A stretch of DNA of 64,000 bases from Pseudomonas monteilii NBRC 103158 = DSM 14164 (GTDB taxonomy: Bacteria > Pseudomonadota > Gammaproteobacteria > Pseudomonadales > Pseudomonadaceae): NCBI RefSeq assembly GCF_000730605.1, contig NZ_BBIS01000003.1, positions 155,862 to 219,861 of the forward strand, given 5' to 3'. This document shows, piece by piece, positions 1 through 11,822 of the stretch (the stretch's first letter is position 1; each line of letters opens with the position of its first letter). The position numbers and the translations under genes were made by a program. The notes below the pieces were generated by a model. That model saw only the letters and a program-made list of their open reading frames with translations, was not told the DNA's origin and did not search any database.

Positions 1-114
1 GTGGGGATTGGTGATGGTGAAGCGGGCAAGGTCCGGGTGGGCCTTGATCAGGCTAGGGAAGTCGTAGCGACCCTGATGGCGGTTGCGCGGGTGCAGGGTG
101 GGTTTCTGGATCAT
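1..114 (-). CDS. rlmF: 23S rRNA m6A1618 methyltransferase, N-terminal fragment
   Basis: The first 38 codons of a leftward gene cut by the window edge. The peptide begins [20 protein letters not shown] and continues [12 protein letters not shown], which is the characteristic start of RlmF, the enzyme that methylates N6 of A1618 in 23S rRNA using S-adenosylmethionine. The catalytic NPPF motif would lie outside the window. The start is the ATG at 112-114, and only a weak ribosome site precedes it. A large perfect inverted repeat lies just upstream and separates it from valS. The identification rests on this short N-terminus only, but the segment is distinctive. Confidence 0.8.
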   Translation of the reverse strand, partial: MIQKPTLHPRNRHQGRYDFPSLIKAHPDLARFTITNPH

Positions 115-131
115 GGTAGGGTCCTGAAAAG

Positions 132-187
132 CATCGCGGGCAAGCCCGCTCCTACGTTGACCTGTAGGAGCGGGCTTGCCCGCGATG
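132..187. repeat. REP-type inverted repeat with 24-bp arms
   Basis: Arms at 132-155 and 164-187 are perfect reverse complements around an 8-base loop. The core GCGGGCAAGCCCGC is the P. putida-type repetitive extragenic palindrome core, seen again at 41120-41139 and 60380-60411. It lies between the end of valS and the start of rlmF, both read leftward, so it could act as an mRNA-stabilising or terminating hairpin after valS. There is no T-run on either side. Confidence 0.85.
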
Positions 188-200
188 AATTTACCGAGGT

Positions 201-3047
201 TTACAGCGCAGCGATGCGCGCATGCTGCTCGGTGAAGTTGGCCAGGGCCTGTTCAGACTCGGCCAGCTTGGCACGTTCCTTTTCGATCACCGCAGGCGGA
301 GCCTTGTCGACGAAGGCGGCGTTGGACAGCTTGCCACCCACGCGTGCCACTTCGCCTTGCAGGCGCTGGATTTCCTTGTTCAGGCGCGCCAGCTCGGCAT
401 CCTTGTCGATCAGGCCGGCCATTGGCACCAGCACTTGCAGGTCACCGACCAGGGCGGTGGCCGACAGCGGCGCTTCCTCGGCATCGCCCAGCACGGTGAA
501 CGACTCCACCTTGGCCAGCTTTTTCAGCAGCGCTTCGTTTTCCAGCAGGCGGCGTTGGTCGTCGGCGTTGGCGTTCTTCAGGAACAGCGGCAGCGGCTTG
601 CCTGGGCCGATGTTCATTTCGGCGCGGATGTTGCGCAGGCCGACCATCAATTCCTTGAGCCACTCGATGTCACCTTCAGCGGCGGCGTCGATGCGTGCCT
701 CATTGGCCACCGGCCACGGCTGCAGCATGATGGTCTTGCCTTCGATACCGGCCAGCGGCGCGATGCGCTGCCAGATTTCTTCGGTAATGAACGGCATGAA
801 CGGGTGCGCCAGGCGCAGCGCCACTTCCAGCACGCGCACCAGGGTGCGGCGGGTACCACGAGCGCGCTCGACCGGGGCGTTTTCATCCCACAGTACTGGC
901 TTGGACAGCTCCAGGTACCAGTCGCAGTACTGGTTCCAGATGAACTCGTACAGCGCCTGGCTGGCCAGGTCGAAGCGGAACTGCTCCAGCTGGCGGGTCA
1001 CTTCGGCTTCGGTGCGCTGCAACTGCGAGATGATCCAGCGGTCAGCCAGCGACAATTCGTAAGCTTCGCCGTTCTGGCCACAGTCCTCGCCCTTGTCCAG
1101 CACGTAGCGGGCGGCGTTCCAGATCTTGTTGCAGAAGTTGCGGTAGCCTTCGACGCGGCCCATGTCGAACTTGATGTCGCGGCCTGTGGAGGCCAGCGAG
1201 CAGAAGGTGAAGCGCAGGGCGTCGGTGCCGTAGCTGGCGATACCTTCAGGGAACTCGGCCTTGGTCTGCTTGGCGATTTTCTCGGCCAGCTTGGGCTGCA
1301 TCATGCCGCTGGTGCGTTTTTCCAGCAGGGCGTCGAGGGTGATGCCGTCGACGATGTCCAGCGGGTCGAGCACGTTGCCCTTGGACTTGGACATCTTCTG
1401 GCCTTGGCCGTCACGTACCAGACCGTGTACGTAAACGGTCTTGAACGGTACCTGCGGGGTGCCGTCCTCGTTCTTGATCAGGTGCATGGTCAGCATGATC
1501 ATGCGCGCAACCCAGAAGAAGATGATGTCGAAGCCGGTTACCAGCACATCGGTGGAGTGGAACTTCTTGAGAAACTCGGTCTGTTCCGGCCAGCCCAGGG
1601 TGGAGAAGGTCCACAAGCCGGAGCTGAACCAGGTGTCGAGCACGTCGTCGTCCTGGCGCAGGACCACGTCGGCGCCCAGGTTGTGCTTGGCGCGCACTTC
1701 TTCCTCGTTGCGGCCAACGTAGACCTGGCCGGCCTCGTCGTACCACGCCGGGATGCGGTGGCCCCACCACAGCTGGCGGCTGATGCACCAGTCCTGGATG
1801 TCACGCATCCAGGAGAAGTACATGTTCTCGTACTGCTTGGGCACGAACTGGATACGGCCATCTTCCACGGCGGCGATGGCAGGTTCTGCCAGCGGCTTGG
1901 TGGAGACGTACCACTGGTCGGTCAGCCACGGCTCGATCACGGTGCCCGAACGGTCGCCTTTCGGCACCTTCAGGGCGTGGTCGTCGATGCTCACCAGAAG
2001 GCCCTGGGCATCCAGGTCGGCAACGATCTGCTTGCGCGCGACGAAGCGGTCGAGGTTGGCGTATTGGGCCGGCAGTTGGGTATCAACCTGCTCGTTGACG
2101 CTGCCGTCGAGGTTGAAGGCCTGGGCGCTGGCAAGCACGAAGGCGTTCTTGTCGAAGATGTTCAGCAGCGGCAGGTTGTGGCGCTTGCCGACTTCGTAGT
2201 CGTTGAAGTCGTGAGCCGGGGTGATCTTCACGCAGCCGGTACCGAACGCGGGGTCGCAGTAGTCGTCGGCGATGATCGGGATGCGGCGGCCTACCAGTGG
2301 CAGTTCGACGAACTTGCCGATCAGTGCCTGGTAGCGTTCGTCATTCGGGTTGACCGCAACGGCCGCGTCACCCAGCAGGGTTTCCGGACGGGTGGTGGCA
2401 ACCACCAGGTAGTCGTTGCCTTCGGCGGTCTTGGCGCCGTCGGCCAGCGGGTAGCGCAGGTTCCACAGGTGGCCTTTCTCGTCGTGGTTTTCCACTTCGA
2501 GGTCAGAGATAGCCGTGTGCAGCTTGGTATCCCAGTTGACCAGGCGCTTGCCACGGTAGATAAGGCCGTCTTCATGCAGGCGCACGAACGCTTCTTTAAC
2601 GGCTTCGGAGAGGCCGTCGTCCATGGTGAAGCGCTCGCGGCTCCAGTCTACCGAAGAGCCCAGGCGGCGGATCTGGCGGCTGATGTTGCCACCGGACTGG
2701 TCCTTCCATTCCCAGACCTTTTCCAGGAACTTCTCGCGGCCCAGGTCATGACGGTTCTGGCCTTTGGCTTCGAGCTGGCGCTCGACCAGCATCTGCGTGG
2801 CGATACCGGCGTGGTCGGTGCCTGGCTGCCACAGGGTGTCGCGGCCTTGCATGCGGCGGAAACGGATCAGGGCGTCCATGATCGCGTTGTTGAACCCATG
2901 GCCCATGTGCAGGCTGCCGGTCACGTTCGGCGGCGGGATCATGATGGTGTAGGACTCGCCTGCACCTTGTGGGGCGAAATAGTTCTCGGACTCCCAGGTG
3001 TTGTACCAGGAAGTTTCGATGGCGTGCGGCTGGTAGGTCTTATCCAT
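201..3047 (-). CDS. valS: Valyl-tRNA synthetase
   Basis: Class I aminoacyl-tRNA synthetase that charges tRNA-Val in the cytoplasm; 948 aa, the normal length. The ATP-site HIGH variant HMGH is at residues 47-50 and KMSKS at 551-555. The CP1 editing domain lies between them, the anticodon-binding domain follows, and the C-terminus is the usual coiled-coil arm (the Leu/Lys/Glu-rich stretch starting [16 protein letters not shown]). I chose ATG 3045-3047 ([16 protein letters not shown]), which aligns with the family start. An in-frame ATG seven codons upstream would add an atypical MHRVPPR. It is the last gene of a leftward group with holC and pepA, 131 bp after the small gene at 3179. Confidence 0.97.
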   Translation of the reverse strand: MDKTYQPHAIETSWYNTWESENYFAPQGAGESYTIMIPPPNVTGSLHMGHGFNNAIMDALIRFRRMQGRDTLWQPGTDHAGIATQMLVERQLEAKGQNRHDLGREKFLEKVWEWKDQSGGNISRQIRRLGSSVDWSRERFTMDDGLSEAVKEAFVRLHEDGLIYRGKRLVNWDTKLHTAISDLEVENHDEKGHLWNLRYPLADGAKTAEGNDYLVVATTRPETLLGDAAVAVNPNDERYQALIGKFVELPLVGRRIPIIADDYCDPAFGTGCVKITPAHDFNDYEVGKRHNLPLLNIFDKNAFVLASAQAFNLDGSVNEQVDTQLPAQYANLDRFVARKQIVADLDAQGLLVSIDDHALKVPKGDRSGTVIEPWLTDQWYVSTKPLAEPAIAAVEDGRIQFVPKQYENMYFSWMRDIQDWCISRQLWWGHRIPAWYDEAGQVYVGRNEEEVRAKHNLGADVVLRQDDDVLDTWFSSGLWTFSTLGWPEQTEFLKKFHSTDVLVTGFDIIFFWVARMIMLTMHLIKNEDGTPQVPFKTVYVHGLVRDGQGQKMSKSKGNVLDPLDIVDGITLDALLEKRTSGMMQPKLAEKIAKQTKAEFPEGIASYGTDALRFTFCSLASTGRDIKFDMGRVEGYRNFCNKIWNAARYVLDKGEDCGQNGEAYELSLADRWIISQLQRTEAEVTRQLEQFRFDLASQALYEFIWNQYCDWYLELSKPVLWDENAPVERARGTRRTLVRVLEVALRLAHPFMPFITEEIWQRIAPLAGIEGKTIMLQPWPVANEARIDAAAEGDIEWLKELMVGLRNIRAEMNIGPGKPLPLFLKNANADDQRRLLENEALLKKLAKVESFTVLGDAEEAPLSATALVGDLQVLVPMAGLIDKDAELARLNKEIQRLQGEVARVGGKLSNAAFVDKAPPAVIEKERAKLAESEQALANFTEQHARIAAL

Positions 3048-3178
3048 GCGCGGCGGGACCCTGTGCATTTATTCGGGAAAGCCGGGAAGTATAACCAAGG
3101 TGGGGGCCGCAGGCGACAAGCTGCTGCTATCTGGCAGTGCGGCGGCGCCTGCTTCGCGGGCACCGCCGAAATTCAGGC

Positions 3179-3544
3179 TTACTCCGAACGCTTGATCAAC
3201 CGCTCGATCCGCGCATCCAGCCGGCGCTTGATCTCGTTCTCGATGTGCGGGGTGAAGTCGTTGATCACGTCCTGCATGATCATCTGCGCCGCCGCACGCA
3301 GTTCGCTCTCCAGGTGCAGCAGGGTGTCCTGACGGCGGGTTTGCGGGTCGTCCTCGGGTTCGGCAGCCACCGGTTCGGCAACCGGTGCAGGGTTGCCGGC
3401 AGGTTCGTCCAGCAGCAACGGAATCTGCTCCACCGTTTCGGTCAGCAGCGGCGGTTGCAGGTCGGCGTCGCCAAGCAGCTGGCGGATTGACTCGAGGTCA
3501 TCGAGCAGATGCGCGGAGTCGGGCAAAGGTGAGGGCTTGTCCAT
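3179..3544 (-). CDS. Conserved Pseudomonas protein of unknown function next to holC
   Basis: A 121-aa acidic protein (start MDKPSPLPDSAHLLDDLESI). The N-terminal two thirds is low in complexity, rich in Pro, Glu, Asp and Ala, and probably disordered. The C-terminal part (from about residue 70) looks helical and amphipathic and ends in a basic tail, RRLDARIERLIKRSE. I recognise no catalytic motif. The ATG at 3542-3544 lies 5 nt after the holC stop, so the two genes are surely co-transcribed and probably translationally coupled. Orthologues in Pseudomonas sit in the same place and are sometimes labelled DNA polymerase III chi-associated, but that rests on neighbourhood only. Confidence 0.85.
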   Translation of the reverse strand: MDKPSPLPDSAHLLDDLESIRQLLGDADLQPPLLTETVEQIPLLLDEPAGNPAPVAEPVAAEPEDDPQTRRQDTLLHLESELRAAAQMIMQDVINDFTPHIENEIKRRLDARIERLIKRSE

Positions 3545-3549
3545 CGTCG

Positions 3550-3978
3550 TCAAAGTCGCTGTAAGCGGTGGTCTTGCAGAGCATAGCCCTGTTCGCGGTA
3601 GAAACGGAATCGCTCTCGGGCCGATTGGCGGATGCCAGGCTCCTCGACCACGATTTCGGCCACCCGCTCGAACTGGCCGACAAAGCCCGGCACGCTGGCG
3701 CCCAGGTTGATCAGCAAGTCGCGGTGCTCGCCCGCGCTGTCTGCCAAGCCCAACGCCACGCCGGCATCGGCATGCACCTCGGCCAGGTCGTGGGGCACGA
3801 ACGCCTCGCCCTTGAAGCGCCACAAGCGTTGGTCCAGCTCGCTGCGCTGTTCCGCGTCCTGGCAGTGCAGGTAGACCCGGTGGCCGAGGCGCCAGGCCTT
3901 TTCGCACAGCTTGCAGGCGAAATCCAGCCGCGCCGACAGCGAGTCGGTGGGCAAGATGTAGAAGTCGACTTTGCTCAT
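3550..3978 (-). CDS. holC: DNA polymerase III chi subunit
   Basis: 142 aa; start MSKVDFYILPTDSLSARLDFACKL, the typical HolC N-terminus. Chi links the clamp-loader complex (through psi) to single-strand binding protein at the replication fork. Family features visible are the SKVDFY strand, the CxxLCEKAW helix, and the central VYLHCQDAEQRSELDQRLW with VPHD. The start ATG is 3976-3978; an upstream in-frame ATG would add nine unconserved codons. It follows pepA by 50 bp on the same strand, the pepA-holC-(hyp)-valS order known in gamma-proteobacteria. Confidence 0.95.
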   Translation of the reverse strand: MSKVDFYILPTDSLSARLDFACKLCEKAWRLGHRVYLHCQDAEQRSELDQRLWRFKGEAFVPHDLAEVHADAGVALGLADSAGEHRDLLINLGASVPGFVGQFERVAEIVVEEPGIRQSARERFRFYREQGYALQDHRLQRL

Positions 3979-4028
3979 GATGAGAATCGCCGGCCAGTGG
4001 CGCACAAGGCGCCACCGGCCTCACGGCG

Positions 4029-5663
<1,635 letters not shown>

Positions 5664-5677
5664 TCATGCGCGGCCAA

Positions 5678-5706
5678 GTGACAGGGGCGGTCAATCACAG
5701 GATAAT
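5678..5706 (+). promoter_or_regulatory. Sigma-70 promoter for lptFG
   Basis: -35 GTGACA (5678-5683), a 17-bp spacer, and -10 GATAAT (5701-5706), each matching five of six consensus bases. Transcription would start near 5713, leaving a leader of about 110 nt that contains the hairpin at 5725-5743. Inferred from sequence only. Confidence 0.6.
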
Positions 5707-5724
5707 GCGCGCACTTTACATGGA

Positions 5725-5743
5725 GGTTCGCCTTTGGCGAACC
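5725..5743 (+). other. 5'-leader hairpin of lptF
   Basis: GGTTCGCC-TTT-GGCGAACC, a perfect 8-bp stem with a 3-base loop inside the predicted lptF leader. No T-run follows, so it is not a standard terminator. It could affect mRNA stability. Confidence 0.55.
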
Positions 5744-5823
5744 GGCATTGGTCTTGGATGTACTAAGTCATTGTTTGGCGCCATTGCATGGCAGTCCGCC
5801 CTGACAACCCAGGAGTGTCTGGT

Positions 5824-6939
5824 TTGATCGTCTTTCGTTATCTGTCCCGCGAGGTCCTGGTGACCTTGAGCGCCGTCAGCGCTGTGCTGCTGGTGATCAT
5901 CATGAGCGGGCGCTTCATCAAGTACCTGGCCCAGGCTGCCCAGGGCGTGCTCGACCCGGGCGTGCTGTTCCTGATCATGGGCTTCCGGTTGCCGGGTTTC
6001 CTGCAGTTGATCCTGCCGCTGGGGCTGTTCCTCGGTATTCTCCTGGCTTACGGGCGCCTGTACCTGGAAAGCGAGATGACCGTGCTGTCGGCCACCGGCA
6101 TGAGCCAGCAGCGCCTGTTGGGCCTGACCATGGTGCCGGCCGCCCTGGTCGCCCTGCTGGTGGCCTGGCTAAGCCTGAGCCTTGCACCGCTGGGCGTGGC
6201 CCAGGTGCAGCAGATCATCGCCCAGCAAGACGCGCTGACCGAGTTCGACACCCTGGTGCCTGGCCGCTTCCAGACGTTGCGTGACGGCTCGCGGGTAACC
6301 TATACCGAGCAGCTGTCGGATGACCGCATCAACCTGGCCGGGGTGTTCATTTCCGAGAAGCGCTTCAACCAGGACAAAACCAAGGACCGCGCGCCGTCGG
6401 TGCTGGTCGCGGAAAAGGGCCACCAGGAAATCCAGGCCGACGGCAACCGCTATTTGGTGCTGGAAAACGGTTACCGCTACGACGGTAACCCGGGCCAGGC
6501 CGACTACCGCGCCATCAAGTACGACACCTATGGCGTGCTGCTGCCCAAGCCGGAAGTCAGCGAGGAAGTCACCGAACGTGAAGCCATCCCTACCTCCGAG
6601 TTGATCGGCAAGAAGGGCCTGCGTGAGCGTGCCGAGTTGCAATGGCGGTTGTCGCTGCCGATCCTGGTGTTCGTCGTCACCCTGCTGGCGGTGCCACTGT
6701 CCCGGGTCAACCCGCGTCAGGGCCGCTTCCTCAAGCTGCTGCCGGCAATTCTTCTGTACATGGCCTACCTGACAATGCTGATTTCCGTACGCGGTGCCCT
6801 CGAGAAGGGCAAACTTCCGATCGGCCTGGGCATGTGGTGGGTCCACGGTCTGTTCCTGCTGATCGGCCTGGGGCTGATGTACTGGGAGCCGCTGCGCCTC
6901 AAGCGCGCTGCCCGTCGTGCGGAGGTGGCCCATGGCTAA
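5824..6939 (+). CDS. lptF: LPS export ABC permease LptF
   Basis: 371-aa inner-membrane protein of the LptB2FGC transporter that extracts lipopolysaccharide and sends it across the periplasm. It has the YjgP/YjgQ plan: two to three hydrophobic helices at each end (VTLSAVSAVLLVIIMSGRF near the start; ILVFVVTLLAVPLS and the last two helices at the end) flanking a large beta-jellyroll periplasmic domain. Start choice: TTG at 5824 giving (M)IVFRYLSREV, with AGGAG at 5811-5815 eight bases upstream. The in-frame ATG at 5788 lacks a ribosome site and adds non-conserved residues. It overlaps lptG by 8 bp. Confidence 0.95.
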   Translation: MIVFRYLSREVLVTLSAVSAVLLVIIMSGRFIKYLAQAAQGVLDPGVLFLIMGFRLPGFLQLILPLGLFLGILLAYGRLYLESEMTVLSATGMSQQRLLGLTMVPAALVALLVAWLSLSLAPLGVAQVQQIIAQQDALTEFDTLVPGRFQTLRDGSRVTYTEQLSDDRINLAGVFISEKRFNQDKTKDRAPSVLVAEKGHQEIQADGNRYLVLENGYRYDGNPGQADYRAIKYDTYGVLLPKPEVSEEVTEREAIPTSELIGKKGLRERAELQWRLSLPILVFVVTLLAVPLSRVNPRQGRFLKLLPAILLYMAYLTMLISVRGALEKGKLPIGLGMWWVHGLFLLIGLGLMYWEPLRLKRAARRAEVAHG

Positions 6940-7993
6940 GCTCGACCGCTATATCGGCCAGAGCGTGCTGCTGGCCATCCTGGCTGTGCTGGGGATCATC
7001 CTCGGCCTGGCTTCGCTGTTCGCCTTCATCGATGAGATGAGCGACCTGAGTGATACCTATACGGTGATGGAGGCTGGCAACTTCGTCCTGCTCACCGCAC
7101 CGCGGCGGCTGTACGAAATGCTGCCGATGGCGGCACTGATCGGCTGCCTGATCGGCCTGGGCAGCCTGGCCAGCAGCAGCGAGCTGACCATCATGCGTGC
7201 GGCCGGAGTTTCCATCGGCCGTATCGTCTGGGCGGTGATGAAGCCGATGCTGGTACTGATGCTGGTCGGCCTGCTGATCGGTGAATACGTGGCACCGGTG
7301 ACCGAGAACAAGGCCCAGGCCGACCGCTCCCTGGCCCAGGGCGGTGGTGAGGCGCAAAGCTCCAAGCGCGGTATGTGGCACCGTCAGGGTGAAGAGTACG
7401 TGCACATCAACGCCGTGCAGCCTAACGGCCTGCTGCTGGGGGTGACCCGTTACCGCTTCGACAACGAGCGCAAGATCGTCACGTCGAGCTTCGCCCGCCG
7501 TGCCCAGTACCAGAACGACCACTGGCTGCTGGCCGACGTGCGCACCACCTATTTCCGTGGTGACCACACCGAAGTCGTCAGCGCGCCGCAAGAGCGCTGG
7601 GACGTTTCGCTCACGCCAGAACTGCTCAACACCGTGATCCTGGCGCCGGAATCGCTGTCGATTACCGGGCTGTGGGACTACATCCACTACCTGTCTGACC
7701 AGGGTTTGAACAATGCCCGCTACTGGCTGGCGTTCTGGACCAAGGTACTGCAGCCGATGGTGACTGCGGCACTGGTGCTGATGGCAATTTCCTTCATCTT
7801 CGGCCCGCTGCGCTCGGTAACCCTCGGGCAGCGCGTGTTCACCGGTGTGCTGGTGGGCTTCGTGTTCCGCATCGGCCAGGACCTGCTGGGGCCATCTAGC
7901 CAGGTGTTTGGCTTCCCGCCGCTGCTGGCGGTGGTGATTCCGGCGGGCATTTGTGCCTTGGCCGGTGTGTGGTTGTTGCGCCGGGCGGGTTGA
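6932..7993 (+). CDS. lptG: LPS export ABC permease LptG
   Basis: 353 aa, partner of LptF in the LptB2FG complex. Start MAKLDRYIGQSVLLAIL at 6932, overlapping the lptF stop by 8 bp, so translation is coupled. N-terminal helices at about residues 10-30 and 60-120, a periplasmic domain at about 130-270, then three C-terminal helices (MVTAALVLMAISFIFG and following). The motif RSVTLGQRVFTG between the last helices is typical of the family. An intrinsic terminator follows at 8013-8037. Confidence 0.95.
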   Translation: MAKLDRYIGQSVLLAILAVLGIILGLASLFAFIDEMSDLSDTYTVMEAGNFVLLTAPRRLYEMLPMAALIGCLIGLGSLASSSELTIMRAAGVSIGRIVWAVMKPMLVLMLVGLLIGEYVAPVTENKAQADRSLAQGGGEAQSSKRGMWHRQGEEYVHINAVQPNGLLLGVTRYRFDNERKIVTSSFARRAQYQNDHWLLADVRTTYFRGDHTEVVSAPQERWDVSLTPELLNTVILAPESLSITGLWDYIHYLSDQGLNNARYWLAFWTKVLQPMVTAALVLMAISFIFGPLRSVTLGQRVFTGVLVGFVFRIGQDLLGPSSQVFGFPPLLAVVIPAGICALAGVWLLRRAG

Positions 7994-8012
7994 TGGCCTG
8001 AGCTGCACAAGA

Positions 8013-8037
8013 AAGCCGACCTTAGGGTCGGCTTTTT
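8013..8037. terminator. Bidirectional intrinsic terminator, lptG / RDD gene
   Basis: Stem AAGCCGACC (8013-8021) and GGTCGGCTT (8026-8034), loop TTAG, followed by T's on the + strand and a weaker T-run on the minus strand. It sits between the convergent lptG and RDD-protein genes. Confidence 0.9.
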
Positions 8038-8056
8038 CATGGGTGTTAACTTGTGC

Positions 8057-8545
8057 TCATTTCTTCTGCTTCGGCACCCGCACCAGCTGGCTCTCTGAAT
8101 AGATGTCATGCCAGCCCCGCTTGCGCTTGTCGATCAACACCCAGAAGAAACCCAACCCCAGGCACAGCCACGAGGCTATCGAGACCACAAAGCGCAACAG
8201 CGCCTGCCACAGGCTAATGGCCGAACCATCGGCGTTCTGCACTCGCACGCCCCATACCTGCATGCCCAGGGTCTGCCCGCCATGGGTCCAGAACTTGGCA
8301 AAGAAGCCGAAGAGGGCGAACAGCAGCACCGTCGACAGCAGCGGGTCGCCATCCAGTGCCCCAGCCTCGGTCAGCTCGCGCATGCGTGCTTCGCCGATGA
8401 TCGCCATCTGAATCATCTTGTAAGCGCCAGCGGTCACGATCAGCAGGGCCGTGCACAGTAAAAAGTCATAGAACATCGCCGCCAGGCGCCGGCCCAGGCC
8501 GACCGGTGGAAAATCTCCCTGAGGGGTGAGCAGAGGCTTGGACAT
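8057..8545 (-). CDS. RDD family membrane protein
   Basis: 162 aa. The N-terminal segment VGLGRRLAAMFYDFLL carries the Arg...Asp pair for which the RDD family is named. Hydrophobic segments lie at about residues 24-48, 70-90 and 115-138. The sequence KFWTHGGQTLGMQVWGVRV is the usual RDD loop and strand. The function of the family is unclear; some members have been linked to ion transport or stress tolerance. It is monocistronic, convergent with lptG and separated from the cold-shock gene by that gene's terminator. Confidence 0.85.
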   Translation of the reverse strand: MSKPLLTPQGDFPPVGLGRRLAAMFYDFLLCTALLIVTAGAYKMIQMAIIGEARMRELTEAGALDGDPLLSTVLLFALFGFFAKFWTHGGQTLGMQVWGVRVQNADGSAISLWQALLRFVVSIASWLCLGLGFFWVLIDKRKRGWHDIYSESQLVRVPKQKK

Positions 8546-8591
8546 GCGGGACGGCTCCAGAAGACGAAGCCGCTATTCTACGGGCAAAAAA

Positions 8592-8617
8592 AAGCCCCTG
8601 CACTTGGCAGGGGCTTT
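8592..8617 (-). terminator. Intrinsic terminator of the cold-shock gene
   Basis: 10-bp stem AAGCCCCTGC / GCAGGGGCTT (8592-8601 and 8608-8617), 6-base loop. Read leftward it is followed by a run of T's (A's at 8586-8593 on the + strand). Confidence 0.9.
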
Positions 8618-8636
8618 TCTCGAAGTCGGGTTCGGC

Positions 8637-8849
8637 TTAGCCGGCGACCTGAACTTTGTCAGCCTGCATGCCTTTCTGGCCCTGGACTGCTTCGAAGGTA
8701 ACCTTCTGGCCTTCTTTCAGGCTCTTGAAGCCGTTGCCTTCGATAGCGCGGAAGTGCACGAACAGATCCGGACCGCTTTCTGGGGTGATGAAGCCGTAAC
8801 CTTTTTCGTCATTGAACCACTTGACGGTACCGTTCTGACGCTGGGACAT
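8637..8849 (-). CDS. Cold-shock domain protein (CspA family)
   Basis: 70-aa single cold-shock domain that binds single-stranded nucleic acid and acts as an RNA chaperone or antiterminator. RNP1 KGYGFI and RNP2 LFVHF are intact, and the start [16 protein letters not shown] is canonical. GGAATT precedes the ATG at 8847-8849. The long AT-richer leader with a hairpin (8890-8915) suggests post-transcriptional control, as in known cold-shock mRNAs. Whether this copy is cold-induced cannot be read from sequence. Confidence 0.95.
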   Translation of the reverse strand: MSQRQNGTVKWFNDEKGYGFITPESGPDLFVHFRAIEGNGFKSLKEGQKVTFEAVQGQKGMQADKVQVAG

Positions 8850-8889
8850 TGTCTTAATTCCTATGAAACTTAAATTTTTATGACAGTTA

Positions 8890-8915
8890 CTTTCGCACTT
8901 GTTTGTAAGCGAAAG
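8890..8915 (-). promoter_or_regulatory. Leader hairpin upstream of the cold-shock gene
   Basis: CTTTCGC (8890-8896) and GCGAAAG (8909-8915) are perfect complements with a 12-base loop, 41 bases upstream of the csp ATG. Cold-shock mRNAs often carry structured leaders; a thermosensing role here is inference. Confidence 0.5.
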
Positions 8916-9152
8916 ATTACTGGGCTGGGTTGCAGGAAAGTAAGAGACGTCGAACGGGTTGTAGCAAATCTCGGCTACTGGCCCAGGTCACGAACTGTTG
9001 CGACCCATGCAAACACAGTGCAGTGACTCTACGCCAACTCCCGAGCGAAAAACAAGCCCTTGGTCGTATGGAAAATCAGCCGTTTGCCGATAACCGACCG
9101 ATCTGACGGAAACGGCATGGCGCCTGGCCTGGCGCCATGTTCAAAAGTTATT

Positions 9153-9187
9153 GGGCAGGTTCGAAAACGAATATGTCGAACCTGCCC
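9153..9187 (-). terminator. Probable terminator of the gcv operon
   Basis: 11-bp perfect stem GGGCAGGTTCG (9153-9163) / CGAACCTGCCC (9177-9187), 13-base loop, 20 bp past the gcvT stop. The leftward flank AATAACTTTT is only a weak T-run. Confidence 0.6.
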
Positions 9188-9207
9188 GTAACCTTCACAA
9201 AGCCGTT

Positions 9208-10329
9208 TCAACCACGGTAGTAACGTTGTGCTACGAAAGGCATTTTGCTGACTTTCAAGGCAACCTTCTTGCCCCGCACCACGGCAAACAGCGGGGTGTC
9301 GACTGCAGCATGTTCACTATCGATATAACCCATTGCTACTGGTGCACCGAGTGTCGGGCCAAAGCCGCCGCTGCAGACTTTGCCGACCGGTTTATCGTTT
9401 GCATTCACAATATCCGCACCCTCACGAACGGGCGTACGTTCTTGTGGTAGCAGCCCGACGCGCTTGCGTGCCACGCCATCGCGCTGCTGGGCATAGATGG
9501 CCTCGGCACCCGGGAACCCGGCGGCACGTGCGCCGTCGGCACGGCGCACCTTGGAAATCGCCCACAGCAGGCTGGCCTCGACCGGGGTGGTCTCGGTATT
9601 CATGTCGTGGCCATAGAGGCACAGGCCGGCTTCCAGGCGGAGCGAGTCGCGGGCGCCCAGGCCAATCGGCTGTACTTCCGGCTCGGCCAGCAGACGACGG
9701 GCCAGGGCTTCGGCGGCATGTGCCGGCACCGAGATTTCGTAGCCATCTTCGCCGGTGTAGCCCGAGCGGCTGACGAAGCAGTCTTCACCCAGCAGTTTCA
9801 CCGGGCGGAACTGCATGAAGGTCATGCCGGCCACTTCCGGTGCCAGGCGCTCCAGCACCTTGACCGCAGCCGGGCCTTGCAGGGCCAGCAGGGCACGTTG
9901 CTCGAACAGCGGCTGCACATCGCAACGGTTGCCGATGTGTTTTTGCAGGTGGGCCAGGTCCTGGTCTTTGCAGGCGGCGTTGACCACCAGGAACAGCGTG
10001 TCGTCCCCCAGGTTGGCCACCATCAGGTCGTCGAGGATGCCGCCCTGCTCGTTGGTGAACATGGCATAGCGCTGCATGCCTGCCGGGAGGTCGATGATGT
10101 CCACGGGTACCAGGCTTTCCAGGGCCTTGGCGGCATCAGCGCCGCGCAGGATGATCTGGCCCATGTGCGAAACGTCGAACAGGCCGGCCTGCTCGCGGGT
10201 GTGCAAGTGTTCCTTGAGCACGCCCAGCGGGTACTGCACCGGCATGTCGTAGCCGGCGAACGGCACCATGCGGGCACCCAGTTCCAGGTGCAGGGCGTGC
10301 AGTGGGGTCTTGAGCAGTGTTTCGGACAT
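9208..10329 (-). CDS. gcvT: Glycine cleavage system T protein (aminomethyltransferase)
   Basis: 373 aa. It takes the aminomethyl group from lipoylated H protein to make 5,10-methylene-tetrahydrofolate and ammonia. The folate-binding core is recognisable from FDVSHMGQI near residue 52, SGYTGEDGYEI near residue 190, and the region LGARDSLRLEAGLCLYGHDM. AAGGAG lies 7-8 bases before the ATG at 10327-10329. It is the last gene of the leftward gcvH-gcvP-sdaA-gcvT operon, 27 bp after sdaA. Clustering with serine dehydratase indicates a catabolic glycine/serine operon rather than the housekeeping gcv copy. Confidence 0.97.
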   Translation of the reverse strand: MSETLLKTPLHALHLELGARMVPFAGYDMPVQYPLGVLKEHLHTREQAGLFDVSHMGQIILRGADAAKALESLVPVDIIDLPAGMQRYAMFTNEQGGILDDLMVANLGDDTLFLVVNAACKDQDLAHLQKHIGNRCDVQPLFEQRALLALQGPAAVKVLERLAPEVAGMTFMQFRPVKLLGEDCFVSRSGYTGEDGYEISVPAHAAEALARRLLAEPEVQPIGLGARDSLRLEAGLCLYGHDMNTETTPVEASLLWAISKVRRADGARAAGFPGAEAIYAQQRDGVARKRVGLLPQERTPVREGADIVNANDKPVGKVCSGGFGPTLGAPVAMGYIDSEHAAVDTPLFAVVRGKKVALKVSKMPFVAQRYYRG

Positions 10330-10356
10330 CGGTGACTCCTTGGTGTTGTTGTCAGG

Positions 10357-11733
<1,377 letters not shown>

Positions 11734-11770
11734 GGTGACCTCCTGCCAGGGTTTCAGGACGGACGGTGAA

Positions 11771-11811
11771 CCCGCTCCCACAGAGGCCCACACCTCAACT
11801 CAGGGAGCGGG
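11771..11811. repeat. 9-bp inverted repeat between gcvP and sdaA
   Basis: CCCGCTCCC (11771-11779) and GGGAGCGGG (11803-11811) with a 23-base loop, resembling a degenerate REP palindrome. It fills the 89-bp gap between gcvP and sdaA and might set relative transcript levels. Confidence 0.5.
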
Positions 11812-11822
11812 CCCGAAAGCTA

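Larger units (their letters stand above)
8850..9207. other. Intergenic region between csp and gcvT
   Basis: Contains the leftward leader of the cold-shock gene (hairpin at 8890-8915) and the probable terminator of the gcv operon (9153-9187). No supported coding sequence. A 60-codon leftward open frame at 9029-9211 overlaps the gcvT stop and the terminator and looks non-coding. Confidence 0.7.

Noticed and set aside
222..3332. 1036-codon rightward open frame opposite valS
   Set aside because: It is the antisense shadow of valS in GC-rich DNA, with no domain resemblance; valS has all synthetase motifs.
3179..4024. 281-codon leftward frame across holC and the next gene
   Set aside because: The first half is out of frame with the recognisable holC; only the last 121 codons form a real gene, from ATG 3542-3544.
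9029..9211. 60-codon leftward ORF after gcvT
   Set aside because: It overlaps the gcvT stop and the terminator hairpin, and has no ribosome site or known similarity.
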